In this document: one piece after another, positions 26,604 through 35,076 of the stretch
Layout of the letters: the number at the start of each line of letters is the position of its first letter
How positions within the stretch are numbered: the first letter of the stretch is position 1
Assembly (NCBI RefSeq): GCF_009930815.1
Contig: NZ_CP022222.1
Span: 5,126,501 to 5,190,500, forward strand
From: Bradyrhizobium sp. CCBAU 051011
GTDB taxonomy: Bacteria; Pseudomonadota; Alphaproteobacteria; Rhizobiales; Xanthobacteraceae
Direction: 5' to 3'
Length of the DNA stretch: 64,000 nucleotides
Made by a program: the position numbers and the translations under genes
Notes under the pieces: generated by a model
Databases searched by the model: none
The model's input: only the letters and a program-made list of their open reading frames with translations
Told to the model about the DNA's origin: nothing

Positions 26604-26623
26604 GGCAGATCGCGAGATCTGCC
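26604..26623 (+). terminator. Hairpin between phnD and phnE
   Basis: GGCAGATC at 26604-26611 and GATCTGCC at 26616-26623 form a perfect 8-bp stem with a GCGA tetraloop (GNRA type), 27 nt after the phnD stop and just before the first phnE. There is no T-tract. This is the third binding-protein gene in the window followed by such a structure. Confidence 0.6.
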
Positions 26624-26645
26624 GATTCTCTCTCCTGAACATCCC

Positions 26646-27533
26646 ATGCGAACAGCAGTCCCCGAATTTCCGGAAGCCAGGCTGCGAGAGCTCGCTGATC
26701 GCTATGCGGCTGCGGTTGCCGCCAAGCGGCGGCGCGTTTGGCTAGGTTCGGCGGTCCTGATCGCCGCGGCGATTGCTGCTGGCTGGATGGGCGATGTCAA
26801 CTTTGGGAATTTCGTCGAGAATTTCTGGCGCTTCCCGGCCTATTTTGCCAGCATCGCCCCTAAATTTTCGTTCTCGACTGCGTGGGTTGATCTCACGGAG
26901 TGGCTTTGGGGACTGCCTCGCTGGACGCGACTTCTCGGAGACACGTTGCTGATCGCGTATATGGGAACGCTCACTGGAGCGATATGCGGCTTCGTTCTCT
27001 GCTTCCTCGCATCGGCCAACCTCGTGAAGTCCCGCACGACCGTTTTTGTTACGCGGCGCGTTCTCGAATTTTGCAGGACCGTGCCGGAGATCGTCTTTGC
27101 CCTGATTTTTGTGCTGGCGTTTGGTCTGGGGCCGCTGCCGGGCGTTCTCGCCGTCGCAATCCATACCACTGGAGCGCTGGGCAAGCAGTTCGCCGAAGTT
27201 GTTGAGAATATCGATAGCAAACCGATCGAGGGGGTGGCGGCAAGCGGAGGAAGCTGGCTTCAGATTGTCCGGTTTGGCGCGGTGCCTCAGGTTCTCTCGA
27301 ACTTCGTAAGCTATGCCCTGCTGAGATTCGAGATTAACGTCCGCGGCGCGGCCGTGATGGGCTTTGTCGGCGCCGGCGGGATCGGGCAGGATTTGATCGA
27401 GGCCGTCCGCAAATTCTATTACACCGATGTCAGCGCCATCCTTTTGCTCATTGTCGTCACCGTCATGTTGATCGACTTTATCACGGAGCGGGTGCGCCAC
27501 CGCCTCCTCGGGCTGGAGGGCTCCGCGACATGA
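26646..27533 (+). CDS. phnE: Phosphonate ABC transporter permease 1
   Basis: The frame opens at 26601 but the ATG at 26646 is preferred because the earlier codons lie in the hairpin region. The 295-residue protein has a membrane helix near residues 30-50 and the binding-protein-dependent permease domain with VLEFCRTVPEIVFALIF, AIHTTGALGKQFAEVVENID (EAA-type loop) and GFVGAGGIGQDL. It forms half of the phosphonate channel and overlaps the second phnE by ATGA. Confidence 0.9.
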   Translation: MRTAVPEFPEARLRELADRYAAAVAAKRRRVWLGSAVLIAAAIAAGWMGDVNFGNFVENFWRFPAYFASIAPKFSFSTAWVDLTEWLWGLPRWTRLLGDTLLIAYMGTLTGAICGFVLCFLASANLVKSRTTVFVTRRVLEFCRTVPEIVFALIFVLAFGLGPLPGVLAVAIHTTGALGKQFAEVVENIDSKPIEGVAASGGSWLQIVRFGAVPQVLSNFVSYALLRFEINVRGAAVMGFVGAGGIGQDLIEAVRKFYYTDVSAILLLIVVTVMLIDFITERVRHRLLGLEGSAT

Positions 27534-28384
27534 ACTCCTTCAGTTTTGAAAACCGAGCCGGCATCGTTGAACGTTATCCGGACATTTTCCGCCCGGACTG
27601 GTGGCACCGAGCAAAAATCGCAATCGGCTTTGGCGGGGCGATAGCGCTTTTTCTGTTCGGGATTGTCCAGCTCGACATTCCCTTTCACCGACTCTCTGAC
27701 GGAATGGTCCGGCTGGGTGAATTCGTTCGGCTCATGTTGCCGCCTAATGCTGGTTCCTGGGCGGAAGTATTGAAATATCTGCATGCGCTCGGAGAGACGG
27801 TTTCGATTGCATTTCTCGGCACGCTGGGCGGGGCACTGCTGGCGTTACCGGTATCCCTGCTGGCGGCGCGCAATGTAGTTGCAAACCGGATCATCCACCT
27901 TTTGACACGCCGCAGCCTCGATACCATCCGTGGTGTCGATACCTTGATCTGGGCCCTCATCTGGGTCGGCGTCGTAGGGTTGGGTCCGTTTGCAGGTATC
28001 CTTGCGGTCATCTGCAGCGATTTTGGGACTTTTGGGAAGTTATTCTCGGAAGCTATCGAGGCTGCCGACAAGAACCCCGCTGAAGGGGTCAGATCGTCGG
28101 GCGGCAACCATCTCCATAGCGTCCGGTTCGGATTGTTGCCGCAGGTTTTTCCGATCTTGTTGAGTCAGGTGCTCTACTATTTTGAATCGAATACGCGGTC
28201 AGCGACGATTATCGGAATCGTCGGGGCAGGCGGAATTGGACTTCAGCTTGCCGAACAAATCCGTGTGCTGGAATGGCAGAAAGTCTCTTTCCTGATCCTG
28301 ATGATCCTGATCGCGGTGTCCGCCATCGACTGGATCTCGGGCAAACTGCGCTTTGCCATCATCGGGCAGCGGGCGTTGGCGTGA
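27530..28384 (+). CDS. phnE: Phosphonate ABC transporter permease 2
   Basis: The 284-residue permease is paralogous to the preceding one. Family motifs are LGTLGGALLALPVSLLAARN, RGVDTLIWALIWVGVVGLGP, the cytoplasmic EAA-type loop FGKLFSEAIEAADKNPAEGV and GIVGAGGIGLQLAEQI. A two-permease arrangement (PhnE1/PhnE2) is usual in rhizobia. It ends the phnCDEE operon and converges on phnF across a palindromic repeat. Confidence 0.9.
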   Translation: MNSFSFENRAGIVERYPDIFRPDWWHRAKIAIGFGGAIALFLFGIVQLDIPFHRLSDGMVRLGEFVRLMLPPNAGSWAEVLKYLHALGETVSIAFLGTLGGALLALPVSLLAARNVVANRIIHLLTRRSLDTIRGVDTLIWALIWVGVVGLGPFAGILAVICSDFGTFGKLFSEAIEAADKNPAEGVRSSGGNHLHSVRFGLLPQVFPILLSQVLYYFESNTRSATIIGIVGAGGIGLQLAEQIRVLEWQKVSFLILMILIAVSAIDWISGKLRFAIIGQRALA

Positions 28385-28391
28385 TGATTCC

Positions 28392-28485
28392 GTAGAGTGG
28401 GCAAAGGCGCGTTAGCGCTGTGCGCATCGTCTATCGATAAACCGCAATCGGGATTGGTGGGCACGCTTCGCTTTGCCCACCCTAC
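28392..28485. repeat. Intergenic palindromic repeat between phnE and phnF
   Basis: GTAGAGTGGGCAAAG at 28392-28406 pairs with CTTTGCCCACCCTAC at 28471-28485 at 14 of 15 positions, forming a long-range inverted repeat. Inside the right end, GGTGGGCA (28456-28463) and TGCCCACC (28474-28481) form an 8-bp hairpin. The GTAGGGTGGGCAAAG core resembles a very common intergenic repeat of Bradyrhizobium genomes. Lying between convergent genes, it may act as a bidirectional terminator. Confidence 0.65.
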
Positions 28486-28495
28486 GAGCTACAAA

Positions 28496-29224
28496 CTAAC
28501 CATTCTCCACCAGGAACTCGACGCGCTCGGCCGCAAAGCGCGAGCGCTTGGTCGTCAGCGGCTGGCCCGCGGCATCGACGTCGGTGCTGTCAACCACGAG
28601 CACGGGACGGCCGAGCGCGAGGTCCAGCCGCGCGGCGTCGGTTGCGTCGACGATGCCCGCAGTGATCCGGGTGGACGTGCGACGAAAATCCCGGATCCCG
28701 TAATGCGCAACCAGCTTGGTCATCGAGCGGACATTGGCGAACACCTTCCCGGCGTCGGGGAAGCGCTCGGCCGAAAGCCATGTGGTGCTGACGCAGATCG
28801 GTACGCGGTCGGCGAGCCGCACCGATTCGATCCGGACCAGGGGCGCACCGGTCTTTAGTCCTAGTTCTCGCGCGAGTTCACGCGTGGCTGCTTCCTCCGC
28901 CGCATCGATGAACTGCCCGCGCGGCTCCCGACCCCCGGCCCCGACGATTTCGGAAAACCGCGTCCGGGAGCGCAGGGGATAGCCGATGCGTCCCGTCTCG
29001 ACATAGGTACCGCTGCCGCGCTCGGCGCGCACCAGGCCGCGTTCGGCAAGCGTGGCGAGCGCCCGGCGCACGGTGTGGCGGTTGACGCGATAGGTTTCGG
29101 CGATCTCAATCTCGCCCGGCAGCTTTTCGCCGGCGGCAAAGCGGCCGTCGGCGATGCCGCGCTCGATGCCGTCGGCGACCTGCCGCCACAGCGCAACGCC
29201 GGAGGGCGTATCCTGGATGCTCAT
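28496..29224 (-). CDS. phnF: GntR-family (HutC subfamily) regulator of phosphonate genes
   Basis: The 242-residue protein has an N-terminal winged helix (LWRQVADGIERGIADGRF, EIAETYRVNRHTVRRALATL, GSGTYVE) and a UTRA effector domain (FSEIVGAGGREPRGQ, RIESVRLADRVPICVSTTWL, PVLVVDSTDVDAAGQPL). Position next to, and divergent from, phnG identifies it as PhnF. It probably represses phnG-N; a perfect 12-bp inverted repeat, the likely operator, lies in the 111-bp divergent region. Confidence 0.9.
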   Translation of the reverse strand: MSIQDTPSGVALWRQVADGIERGIADGRFAAGEKLPGEIEIAETYRVNRHTVRRALATLAERGLVRAERGSGTYVETGRIGYPLRSRTRFSEIVGAGGREPRGQFIDAAEEAATRELARELGLKTGAPLVRIESVRLADRVPICVSTTWLSAERFPDAGKVFANVRSMTKLVAHYGIRDFRRTSTRITAGIVDATDAARLDLALGRPVLVVDSTDVDAAGQPLTTKRSRFAAERVEFLVENG

Positions 29225-29259
29225 GGAACGAAACCGGGCATCGGAGAAAAATCACCTCA

Positions 29260-29277
29260 TAGTCACGAAACTGTCAT
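29260..29277 (+). promoter_or_regulatory. Candidate PHO box upstream of phnG
   Basis: TAGTCAC at 29260-29266 and CTGTCAT at 29271-29277 (a perfect half-site) are direct repeats with 11-bp period. A weaker third half-site, AAATCAC, lies another 11 bp upstream at 29249. Together with the phnC site this suggests PhoB activation under phosphate starvation, layered with PhnF repression. Confidence 0.5.
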
Positions 29278-29289
29278 GGCGCTTCGTTA

Positions 29290-29319
29290 TCAAGTTGTCT
29301 AGTATCATAGACAACTTGA
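29290..29319. promoter_or_regulatory. phnF: Perfect 12-6-12 palindrome, candidate PhnF operator
   Basis: TCAAGTTGTCTA at 29290-29301 and TAGACAACTTGA at 29308-29319 are exact reverse complements separated by GTATCA. GTCTA/TAGAC cores resemble operators of HutC-type GntR repressors. The palindrome ends 16 bp before the phnG start and begins 66 bp from the phnF start, ideal for repressing phnG and autoregulating phnF. Confidence 0.75.
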
Positions 29320-29335
29320 TTCAGGCAAGGTCGAT

Positions 29336-29812
29336 ATGATGGCGGGTGACGAAAGTCTGGCAGACGAAGACGGTGGGCAGGCGCGACGCAAGGCCGCGAT
29401 GGCGGTGCTGGCCCACTCCGAGGTCGTCGACATTGCCGCTCATCTCGAGGCGATTGCGTTGCCCGCGCATGAGGACCTGCGCGTATCAGAGAACGGCCTG
29501 GTCATGGTACGCGGCCGGATCGGCGGCGATGGCGCCCCCTTTAATCTCGGAGAGGCCACGATTTCGCGCGCGGCGGTGCGGCTTTCGACCGGAGAAATCG
29601 GCTTCGGCTACACGCTCGGCCGCGACCATCGCAAGGCGAAGCTGATCGCGCTGTGCGACGCCATGGTGCAGTCGGATGAGTTCGCGGCCGCGGTTGAAGC
29701 CGAGGTGATTGCGCCGCTGCGTACGGTGATGATGGAGCAGCGTAACCGCAAGGCTGCGGAGACGGCGGCAACACGGGTCGATTTCTACACTCTGGTGCGG
29801 GGTGAGGGCTGA
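29336..29812 (+). CDS. phnG: C-P lyase core subunit PhnG
   Basis: The 158-residue protein has family sequences KAAMAVLAHSEVVDIAAHL, RGRIGGDGAPFNLGEATISRA and GFGYTLGRDHRKAKLIALCDA. PhnG is part of the PhnGHIJ complex; with PhnI it installs the phosphonate on ATP-derived ribose. Two adjacent ATGs (29336 and 29339) are possible starts. It is the first gene of an operon running through phnN and beyond, directly downstream of the palindrome. Confidence 0.92.
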   Translation: MMAGDESLADEDGGQARRKAAMAVLAHSEVVDIAAHLEAIALPAHEDLRVSENGLVMVRGRIGGDGAPFNLGEATISRAAVRLSTGEIGFGYTLGRDHRKAKLIALCDAMVQSDEFAAAVEAEVIAPLRTVMMEQRNRKAAETAATRVDFYTLVRGEG

Positions 29813-29813
29813 T

Positions 29814-30419
29814 ATGACGACCGTTGCCGAATTGCCCGCAGGATTTGCCGACAAGGTGTTGTCGGCGCAATCGACCTTCCGGTCCGTGATGGATGCCATG
29901 GCGCGCCCCGGCAGCATTCAGCGCATCGCGTCACTGGCCGGTGCACCTGACGCGATGATGTGCGGCACGGCCGCCATCGCGCTGACGCTGTTCGATCACG
30001 ATACGCCGGTGTGGCTCGACGGGCGGATGTCGGCGACGGCTGATGTCGCCAAATGGCTCAAGTTTCACACCAGCGCACCGATCGTTTCGGATTCGTCGAC
30101 TGCCGGTTTCGCGCTGGTAGGCGATCCGCACGGCCTGCCGTCGCTCGATCGCTTCGCGTTCGGCAGCAACGAATATCCGGATCGTTCAACGACGCTGATC
30201 CTGCAGGTCGAAAGCCTGTCGGATGGTCCCGCGATCGAGTTGCGGGGGCCCGGAATCGACGGAACCGTGACGCTGCGCGCTTCAATCCAGCCGCAGGATC
30301 TGTTCGAGCGGCTAGCCGTGAACGCCGCGCTGTTTCCGCGCGGCATCGATGTCGTGCTGGTTCATGACGATGCCATTGTTGCGATACCGCGCACGACGCG
30401 GCTGGTGAGGGGAGGCTGA
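29814..30419 (+). CDS. phnH: C-P lyase core subunit PhnH
   Basis: I start at the ATG at 29814, 1 nt after the phnG stop (201 residues). Family segments are GFADKVLSAQSTFRSVMDAMARPG, ALTLFDHDTPVWL, GDPHGLPSLDRFAFGSNEYPDRSTTL and ELRGPGIDG. PhnH is a PLP-transferase-fold scaffold without PLP that assembles into the C-P lyase core. Confidence 0.92.
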   Translation: MTTVAELPAGFADKVLSAQSTFRSVMDAMARPGSIQRIASLAGAPDAMMCGTAAIALTLFDHDTPVWLDGRMSATADVAKWLKFHTSAPIVSDSSTAGFALVGDPHGLPSLDRFAFGSNEYPDRSTTLILQVESLSDGPAIELRGPGIDGTVTLRASIQPQDLFERLAVNAALFPRGIDVVLVHDDAIVAIPRTTRLVRGG

Positions 30420-30421
30420 CG

Positions 30422-31525
30422 ATGTATGTTGCCGTCAAGGGAGGCGAGCGCGCCATCGAGAACGCCCACCGCCTGCTGGCGCATGAGCGGCGCGGCGACC
30501 GCGAGGTTCCCGAACTGTCGTTGGCCCAGATCTCCGAGCAGCTGTCGCTCGGTGTCGACCGCGTCATGACCGAAGGCTCGCTGTACGACCGCGAACTGGC
30601 GGCACTGGCCATCAAGCAGGCGCGGGGCGACCTGATCGAAGCGATCTTCCTGGTACGTGCCTTCCGCGCCACGCTGCCGCGCTTTGGTGCGACGGAGCCG
30701 GTCGACACCGGCGCGATGCAGGTGCGACGGCGAATTTCCTCGACGTTCAAGGATATTCCGGGCGGGCAGATTCTGGGGCCCACTTTCGACTATACCCATC
30801 GTCTGCTGGACCCGCAGCTTGCGGACGGATGTTCGCCGGATGCGCCCGCGACTGGCGAAGCGTCCGCCGCGGCGACGCCGCGTGTGACCGATATTCTCGG
30901 CCGCGACGGGCTGATTGAGCCTTCGCCGGCTGCCGATGCTGATGCTCCGGTCGGAGACCTGACGCGCGAGCCGCTGATTTTCCCGGCTGATCGTGACTTG
31001 CGCCTGCAAAATCTGGCGCGCGCCGACGAGGGATTTCTGCTGGCGCTCGGCTACTCCTCGCAGCGCGGCTATGGGCGGAACCATCCGTTCGCGGGTGAGA
31101 TTCGCTTCGGCGAAGTGGAGGTCGAGTTCATGGCCGAGGATGCCGGCTTTGCCGTTCCGCTCGGCTCAATCGCGCTAACCGAGTGCCAGATGGTTAACCA
31201 GTTCAAGGGCTCGGCTACGGAAGCGCCGTGTTTTACGCGCGGCTATGGGCTGGCCTTCGGACAGAGCGAGCGCAAGACCATGTCGATGGCGCTGGTCGAT
31301 CGCAGCCTGCGCGCCCGCGAGCTCGGCGAAGAAGTGATCGCGCCCGGTCAGGACGAGGAATTCGTGATGTCGCACTCGGATAATGTGCAGGCAACCGGCT
31401 TCGTCGAGCATCTCAAGCTGCCGCACTATGTCGACTTCCAGTCCGAGCTCGGCCTCTTACGCAAATTGCGCCAGGAGTTTGCCGAGGCGAACGAGGCCCC
31501 GCAAATGCAGGAGGCCGCGGAATGA
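30422..31525 (+). CDS. phnI: C-P lyase core subunit PhnI
   Basis: A 367-residue protein typical of PhnI: MYVAVKGGERAIENAHRLLA at the start, QISEQLSLGVDRVMTEGSLYD, KQARGDLIEAIFLVRAFRAT, GYSSQRGYGRNHPFAGEIR, TRGYGLAFGQSERKTMSMAL and QATGFVEHLKLPHYVDFQSE. PhnI is the nucleosidase-type subunit that exchanges adenine for methylphosphonate on ATP. It overlaps phnJ by ATGA. Confidence 0.94.
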   Translation: MYVAVKGGERAIENAHRLLAHERRGDREVPELSLAQISEQLSLGVDRVMTEGSLYDRELAALAIKQARGDLIEAIFLVRAFRATLPRFGATEPVDTGAMQVRRRISSTFKDIPGGQILGPTFDYTHRLLDPQLADGCSPDAPATGEASAAATPRVTDILGRDGLIEPSPAADADAPVGDLTREPLIFPADRDLRLQNLARADEGFLLALGYSSQRGYGRNHPFAGEIRFGEVEVEFMAEDAGFAVPLGSIALTECQMVNQFKGSATEAPCFTRGYGLAFGQSERKTMSMALVDRSLRARELGEEVIAPGQDEEFVMSHSDNVQATGFVEHLKLPHYVDFQSELGLLRKLRQEFAEANEAPQMQEAAE

Positions 31526-32406
31526 ACGCGCCGGCTTACAATTTCGCCTATCTCGACGAACAGACCAAGCGGATGATCCGCCGTGCGATCCTGAAGGCGA
31601 TTGCGATCCCCGGCTATCAGGTGCCGTTCGCCAGCCGCGAGATGCCGATGCCCTATGGCTGGGGCACCGGCGGCGTGCAGGTCACTGCGGCGATCCTCGG
31701 GCCCGATGACGTGCTGAAGGTGATCGACCAGGGTTCCGACGACACCACCAACGCGATTTCGATCCGGAAATTCTTCGGCAAGACGGCGGGCGTTGCAACG
31801 ACCACCGCCACGGCGGATGCGACCGTGATCCAGACCCGGCACCGGATTCCCGAGGCGCCGCTGCATGCCGGGCAGGTGCTGGTCTATCAGGTGCCGATCC
31901 CCGAGCCGCTGCGCTTCCTGGAGCCGCGTGAGACCGAGACGCGGCGCATGCATGCGCTCGGCGAATACGGCCTGATGCACGTCAAGCTTTACGAGGATAT
32001 CGCGCGCTTCGGCCATATCGCGACCTCCTATGCGTATCCGGTGAAGGTGAACGCGCGTTATGTGATGGACCCGTCGCCGACGCCGAAGTTCGACAATCCG
32101 AAGATGGACAATTGCCCGGCGTTGCAATTGTTCGGCGCCGGGCGCGAGAAGCGCATCTATGCGATCCCGCCGCATACCACTGTGGTATCGCTCGACTTCG
32201 AGGATCATCCGTTTACGCGCTACCGGTTCGACGCGCCCTGTGCGCTGTGCGGCGCCGGCGATTCCTATCTCGACGAAATCGTCACCGACGACAAGGGCGG
32301 GCGGATGTTTGTCTGCTCCGACACCGATTATTGCGAGTCTCGCCAGTCGGCCGGCCATCGCGGCAGCGAGAGCGCCGCGCCGCACAAGGAGAGGGCGCAT
32401 GTCTGA
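31522..32406 (+). CDS. phnJ: C-P lyase radical-SAM subunit PhnJ
   Basis: The 294-residue catalytic subunit. The iron-sulfur motif is complete: Cys240-x2-Cys243-x21-Cys265-x5-Cys271, with the PhnJ signature around DAPCALCGAGDSYLDEIV. The glycine-radical region GYQVPFASREMPMPYGW is also present. It cleaves the carbon-phosphorus bond with S-adenosylmethionine. Its last 8 nt overlap phnK. Confidence 0.95.
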   Translation: MNAPAYNFAYLDEQTKRMIRRAILKAIAIPGYQVPFASREMPMPYGWGTGGVQVTAAILGPDDVLKVIDQGSDDTTNAISIRKFFGKTAGVATTTATADATVIQTRHRIPEAPLHAGQVLVYQVPIPEPLRFLEPRETETRRMHALGEYGLMHVKLYEDIARFGHIATSYAYPVKVNARYVMDPSPTPKFDNPKMDNCPALQLFGAGREKRIYAIPPHTTVVSLDFEDHPFTRYRFDAPCALCGAGDSYLDEIVTDDKGGRMFVCSDTDYCESRQSAGHRGSESAAPHKERAHV

Positions 32407-33199
32407 GCCGCAAGACGTCACGCCGGACGACCAGCCGTTGCTGGTCGCCGAACATCTCGGCAAGAATTACGGCCGGCTCACCGCCTGCTGCGACGTATCG
32501 TTTGCGCTCTATGCCGGCGAGGTGCTGGCCATCGTCGGCGAGTCCGGGTCGGGTAAGTCGACGCTGCTGCAACTGCTCTCAGCGCAGCTCGCGCCGAGCG
32601 CCGGTCGGGTATCATATCGGATGCGGGACGGTGTGCTGCGCGATCTGGCCGCGTTAGGTGAGGCCGAGCGCCGCTTTCTGTTCCGGACCGACTGGGGCTA
32701 CGTGCACCAGGACCCCGCGCAGGGCCTGCGGATGGCGGTCTCGGCCGGCGCCAATGTCGGCGAGCGGCTGATGGCGGTGGGCTGGAATCATTACGGCCGC
32801 ATCCGCGATACCGCCTCGTCCTGGCTGGAGCGGGTCGAGATCGATACCGCGCGCATCGACGACGCGCCGCGGACTTATTCCGGTGGCATGCGGCAGCGGT
32901 TGCAGATCGCGCGCAACCTCGTCACCGAGCCGCGACTGGTGTTCATGGACGAGCCGACCGGCGGGCTCGACGTATCGGTGCAGGCGCGGCTGCTGGATCT
33001 GATGCGCAATCTCGTCAGCGAGCTCGGCCTGGCCGCGATCGTCGTCACCCATGATCTCGCAGTAGCGCGGCTGTTGTCGCACCGCGTGATGGTGATGAAG
33101 GGTGGGCGCGTCATCGAAACCGGCCTGACCGACCAGGTGCTCGACGATCCCCGCGAGCCCTACACCCAACTGCTTGTTTCCTCGATCCTGCCGGCATGA
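32399..33199 (+). CDS. phnK: C-P lyase system ATPase PhnK
   Basis: The ATG at 32399 lies inside the end of phnJ; the open frame further upstream is a shadow of phnJ. The 266-residue ABC-type ATPase has Walker [18 protein letters not shown], the PhnK-specific RTDWGYVHQDPAQGLRMAVSAG, signature SGGMRQRLQIARNL and Walker B LVFMDEPTGGLD. PhnK docks on the C-P lyase core, not on a membrane permease. Confidence 0.93.
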   Translation: MSEPQDVTPDDQPLLVAEHLGKNYGRLTACCDVSFALYAGEVLAIVGESGSGKSTLLQLLSAQLAPSAGRVSYRMRDGVLRDLAALGEAERRFLFRTDWGYVHQDPAQGLRMAVSAGANVGERLMAVGWNHYGRIRDTASSWLERVEIDTARIDDAPRTYSGGMRQRLQIARNLVTEPRLVFMDEPTGGLDVSVQARLLDLMRNLVSELGLAAIVVTHDLAVARLLSHRVMVMKGGRVIETGLTDQVLDDPREPYTQLLVSSILPA

Positions 33200-33906
33200 G
33201 CGCACCAATGACAGCGATGATCGACATTTCGAACGCCGAAAAGACCTTCACCATGCACCTGCAGGGTGGCGTCGAGCTGCCCGTGGTGCGCGGCGTCACG
33301 TTCCATGTCGAGCCGGGTGAATGCGTGGTGCTGTCGGGCCCTTCAGGCGCCGGCAAATCCTCGATCCTGAAAATGATCTTTGGCAATTACCGCTGCGACG
33401 GCGGCCGGATCGGCATCCGGCATCAGGGCAGGGTGATTGATCTCGCCACGGCGGAACCGCGGCAGGTGCTCAGCGTGCGCCGCTCGACCATCGGATATGT
33501 CAGCCAGTTCTTGCGGGCAGTGCCGCGGGTGGCCACGATTGATGTCGTCGCCGAGCCCTTGATCGCGAACGGGACAGCCCGTGCGGAAGCACGCGATAAA
33601 GCCGGTGCGCTGCTGCGCCGCCTCAACATTCCTGAGCGGCTGTGGGCGCTGCCGCCATCGACGTTCTCCGGCGGCGAACAGCAGCGGGTCAATATCGCGC
33701 GCGGATTCATTTCCGACCTGCCGGTCTTGCTGCTGGACGAACCCACCGCATCGCTCGACGCGGCCAATCGCGCCGTCGTCGTCGAATTGATTGAAGAGAA
33801 GAAACGACGGGGTGTCGCGATGGTGGCGATCGTCCATGATGACGAAATTCGTCATCTGATCGCTGACCGGATCGTTGATGTGACGTCATTTGCCGCCGCG
33901 GCTTGA
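33196..33906 (+). CDS. phnL: C-P lyase system ATPase PhnL
   Basis: A 236-residue ABC-type ATPase: Walker A GPSGAGKSSILKMIFGNYR, YVSQFLRAVPRVATIDVVAEPL, signature FSGGEQQRVNIARGF, Walker B VLLLDEPTASLD. PhnL associates with PhnK on the core complex. It overlaps phnK by ATGA. An internal ATG at residue 5 or 8 could be used instead. Confidence 0.93.
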   Translation: MSAPMTAMIDISNAEKTFTMHLQGGVELPVVRGVTFHVEPGECVVLSGPSGAGKSSILKMIFGNYRCDGGRIGIRHQGRVIDLATAEPRQVLSVRRSTIGYVSQFLRAVPRVATIDVVAEPLIANGTARAEARDKAGALLRRLNIPERLWALPPSTFSGGEQQRVNIARGFISDLPVLLLDEPTASLDAANRAVVVELIEEKKRRGVAMVAIVHDDEIRHLIADRIVDVTSFAAAA

Positions 33907-33921
33907 AGGAAGAGATGTGAG

Positions 33922-35076
33922 ATGACCTCGAAGCACGAAACCATTCTTGGCAACGCCCGCATCGTGCTGGCCGACCGCGTGATCGAGCACGGCTGGGTCG
34001 CCTTTGTCGACGGCCGTATCGCCGAGTACGGCGAGGGCAGCGCTCCGGCCGGCAGCGAGGACGCCGGCGGCGACCTGATCATGCCCGGCCTGATCGAGTT
34101 GCACACCGACCACCTCGAAATGCACTATGTGCCCCGGCCGAAAGTATTCTGGGATCCGATCGCGGCGGTGGTCTCCTACGACGGCCAGTTGGCCACCTCG
34201 GGCATCACCACCGTGCTGGATTCGCTGCGGGTCTGGCGCGAGGATGGCGCCGAGGAGGTTGACGGCAGGGCAGGCGTCCTGGCGGAAGCGATCACATCCG
34301 CGCGCGATGCGAACCTGCTGCGTGCCGATCACTTCCTGCACTTGCGCTGCGAAATCCCGATGCCGAGCGTGGTCGAGGAAGCCAAGGAGCTGGTCGACCG
34401 GCCGGACGTGCGGCTGATGTCGCTGATGGACCACACGCCGGGGCAGCGCCAGTTCCGCGACGAGGTCAAGCTGCGCGACTATTATCGCGGCAAGGGTGGC
34501 GGGAAGACCGACGCCGAGCTCGATGCGCTGTTCGAGAAGCGCTTCGCCTACCAGAAGGCCTATGCCGCGACCAACATGCGCCAGATTGTGGCCCTTGCGC
34601 ATCAACATGAAATTCCGCTCGCCAGCCATGACGACACGACCGAGGAGAACGTCGCCGATGCGATCAAGGATCGGGTTTCAGTGGCCGAGTTTCCGACCAC
34701 GATGGAAGCGGCGCGCGGGCTGCATCGGGCGGGCATCGGCATCCTGATGGGGGCGCCGAACGTGGTGCGCGGCGGTTCGCATTCCGGCAACATCGCCGCC
34801 GTCGATCTCGCCCGCGAAGGGCTGCTGGATATCCTGTCGTCCGACTACATCCCATCGAGCCTGTTGATGGCCGCACTGCAATTGCCGAAGCACGTTCCCG
34901 CGATCGATTTGGCATCCGCTATTCGTACGGTGACAAAAACGCCGGCCGAAGCCGTTGGCCTTGCTGATCGCGGCGAGATCGCGCCCGGCAAGCGCGCCGA
35001 TCTGATCCGGGTACATGTCGCCCGCGACATTCCGGTGGTGCGCAGCGTCTGGCGGGAAGGGCGGCGGGTCGCATGA
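33922..35076 (+). CDS. phnM: RPnTP diphosphatase PhnM
   Basis: The 384-residue amidohydrolase has MPGLIELHTDHLEMHYVPRP, SGITTVLDSLRVW, SLMDHTPGQRQFRD, LASHDDTTEENV, MGAPNVVRGGSHSGNIAA and LSSDYIPSSLLMA. It removes pyrophosphate from ribose 1-phosphonate 5-triphosphate before C-P cleavage. Compared with the copy at 22823, it has HTD instead of HGD at the metal motif and much closer agreement with standard PhnM. GAAGGAAGAGATGTG precedes the start. It overlaps phnN by ATGA. Confidence 0.94.
   Translation: MTSKHETILGNARIVLADRVIEHGWVAFVDGRIAEYGEGSAPAGSEDAGGDLIMPGLIELHTDHLEMHYVPRPKVFWDPIAAVVSYDGQLATSGITTVLDSLRVWREDGAEEVDGRAGVLAEAITSARDANLLRADHFLHLRCEIPMPSVVEEAKELVDRPDVRLMSLMDHTPGQRQFRDEVKLRDYYRGKGGGKTDAELDALFEKRFAYQKAYAATNMRQIVALAHQHEIPLASHDDTTEENVADAIKDRVSVAEFPTTMEAARGLHRAGIGILMGAPNVVRGGSHSGNIAAVDLAREGLLDILSSDYIPSSLLMAALQLPKHVPAIDLASAIRTVTKTPAEAVGLADRGEIAPGKRADLIRVHVARDIPVVRSVWREGRRVA

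Noticed and set aside
29241..29340. Riboswitch or small RNA in the phnF-phnG gap
   Set aside because: The region is only 111 bp and is explained by direct repeats and an operator-like palindrome; no recognised riboswitch pattern was seen.
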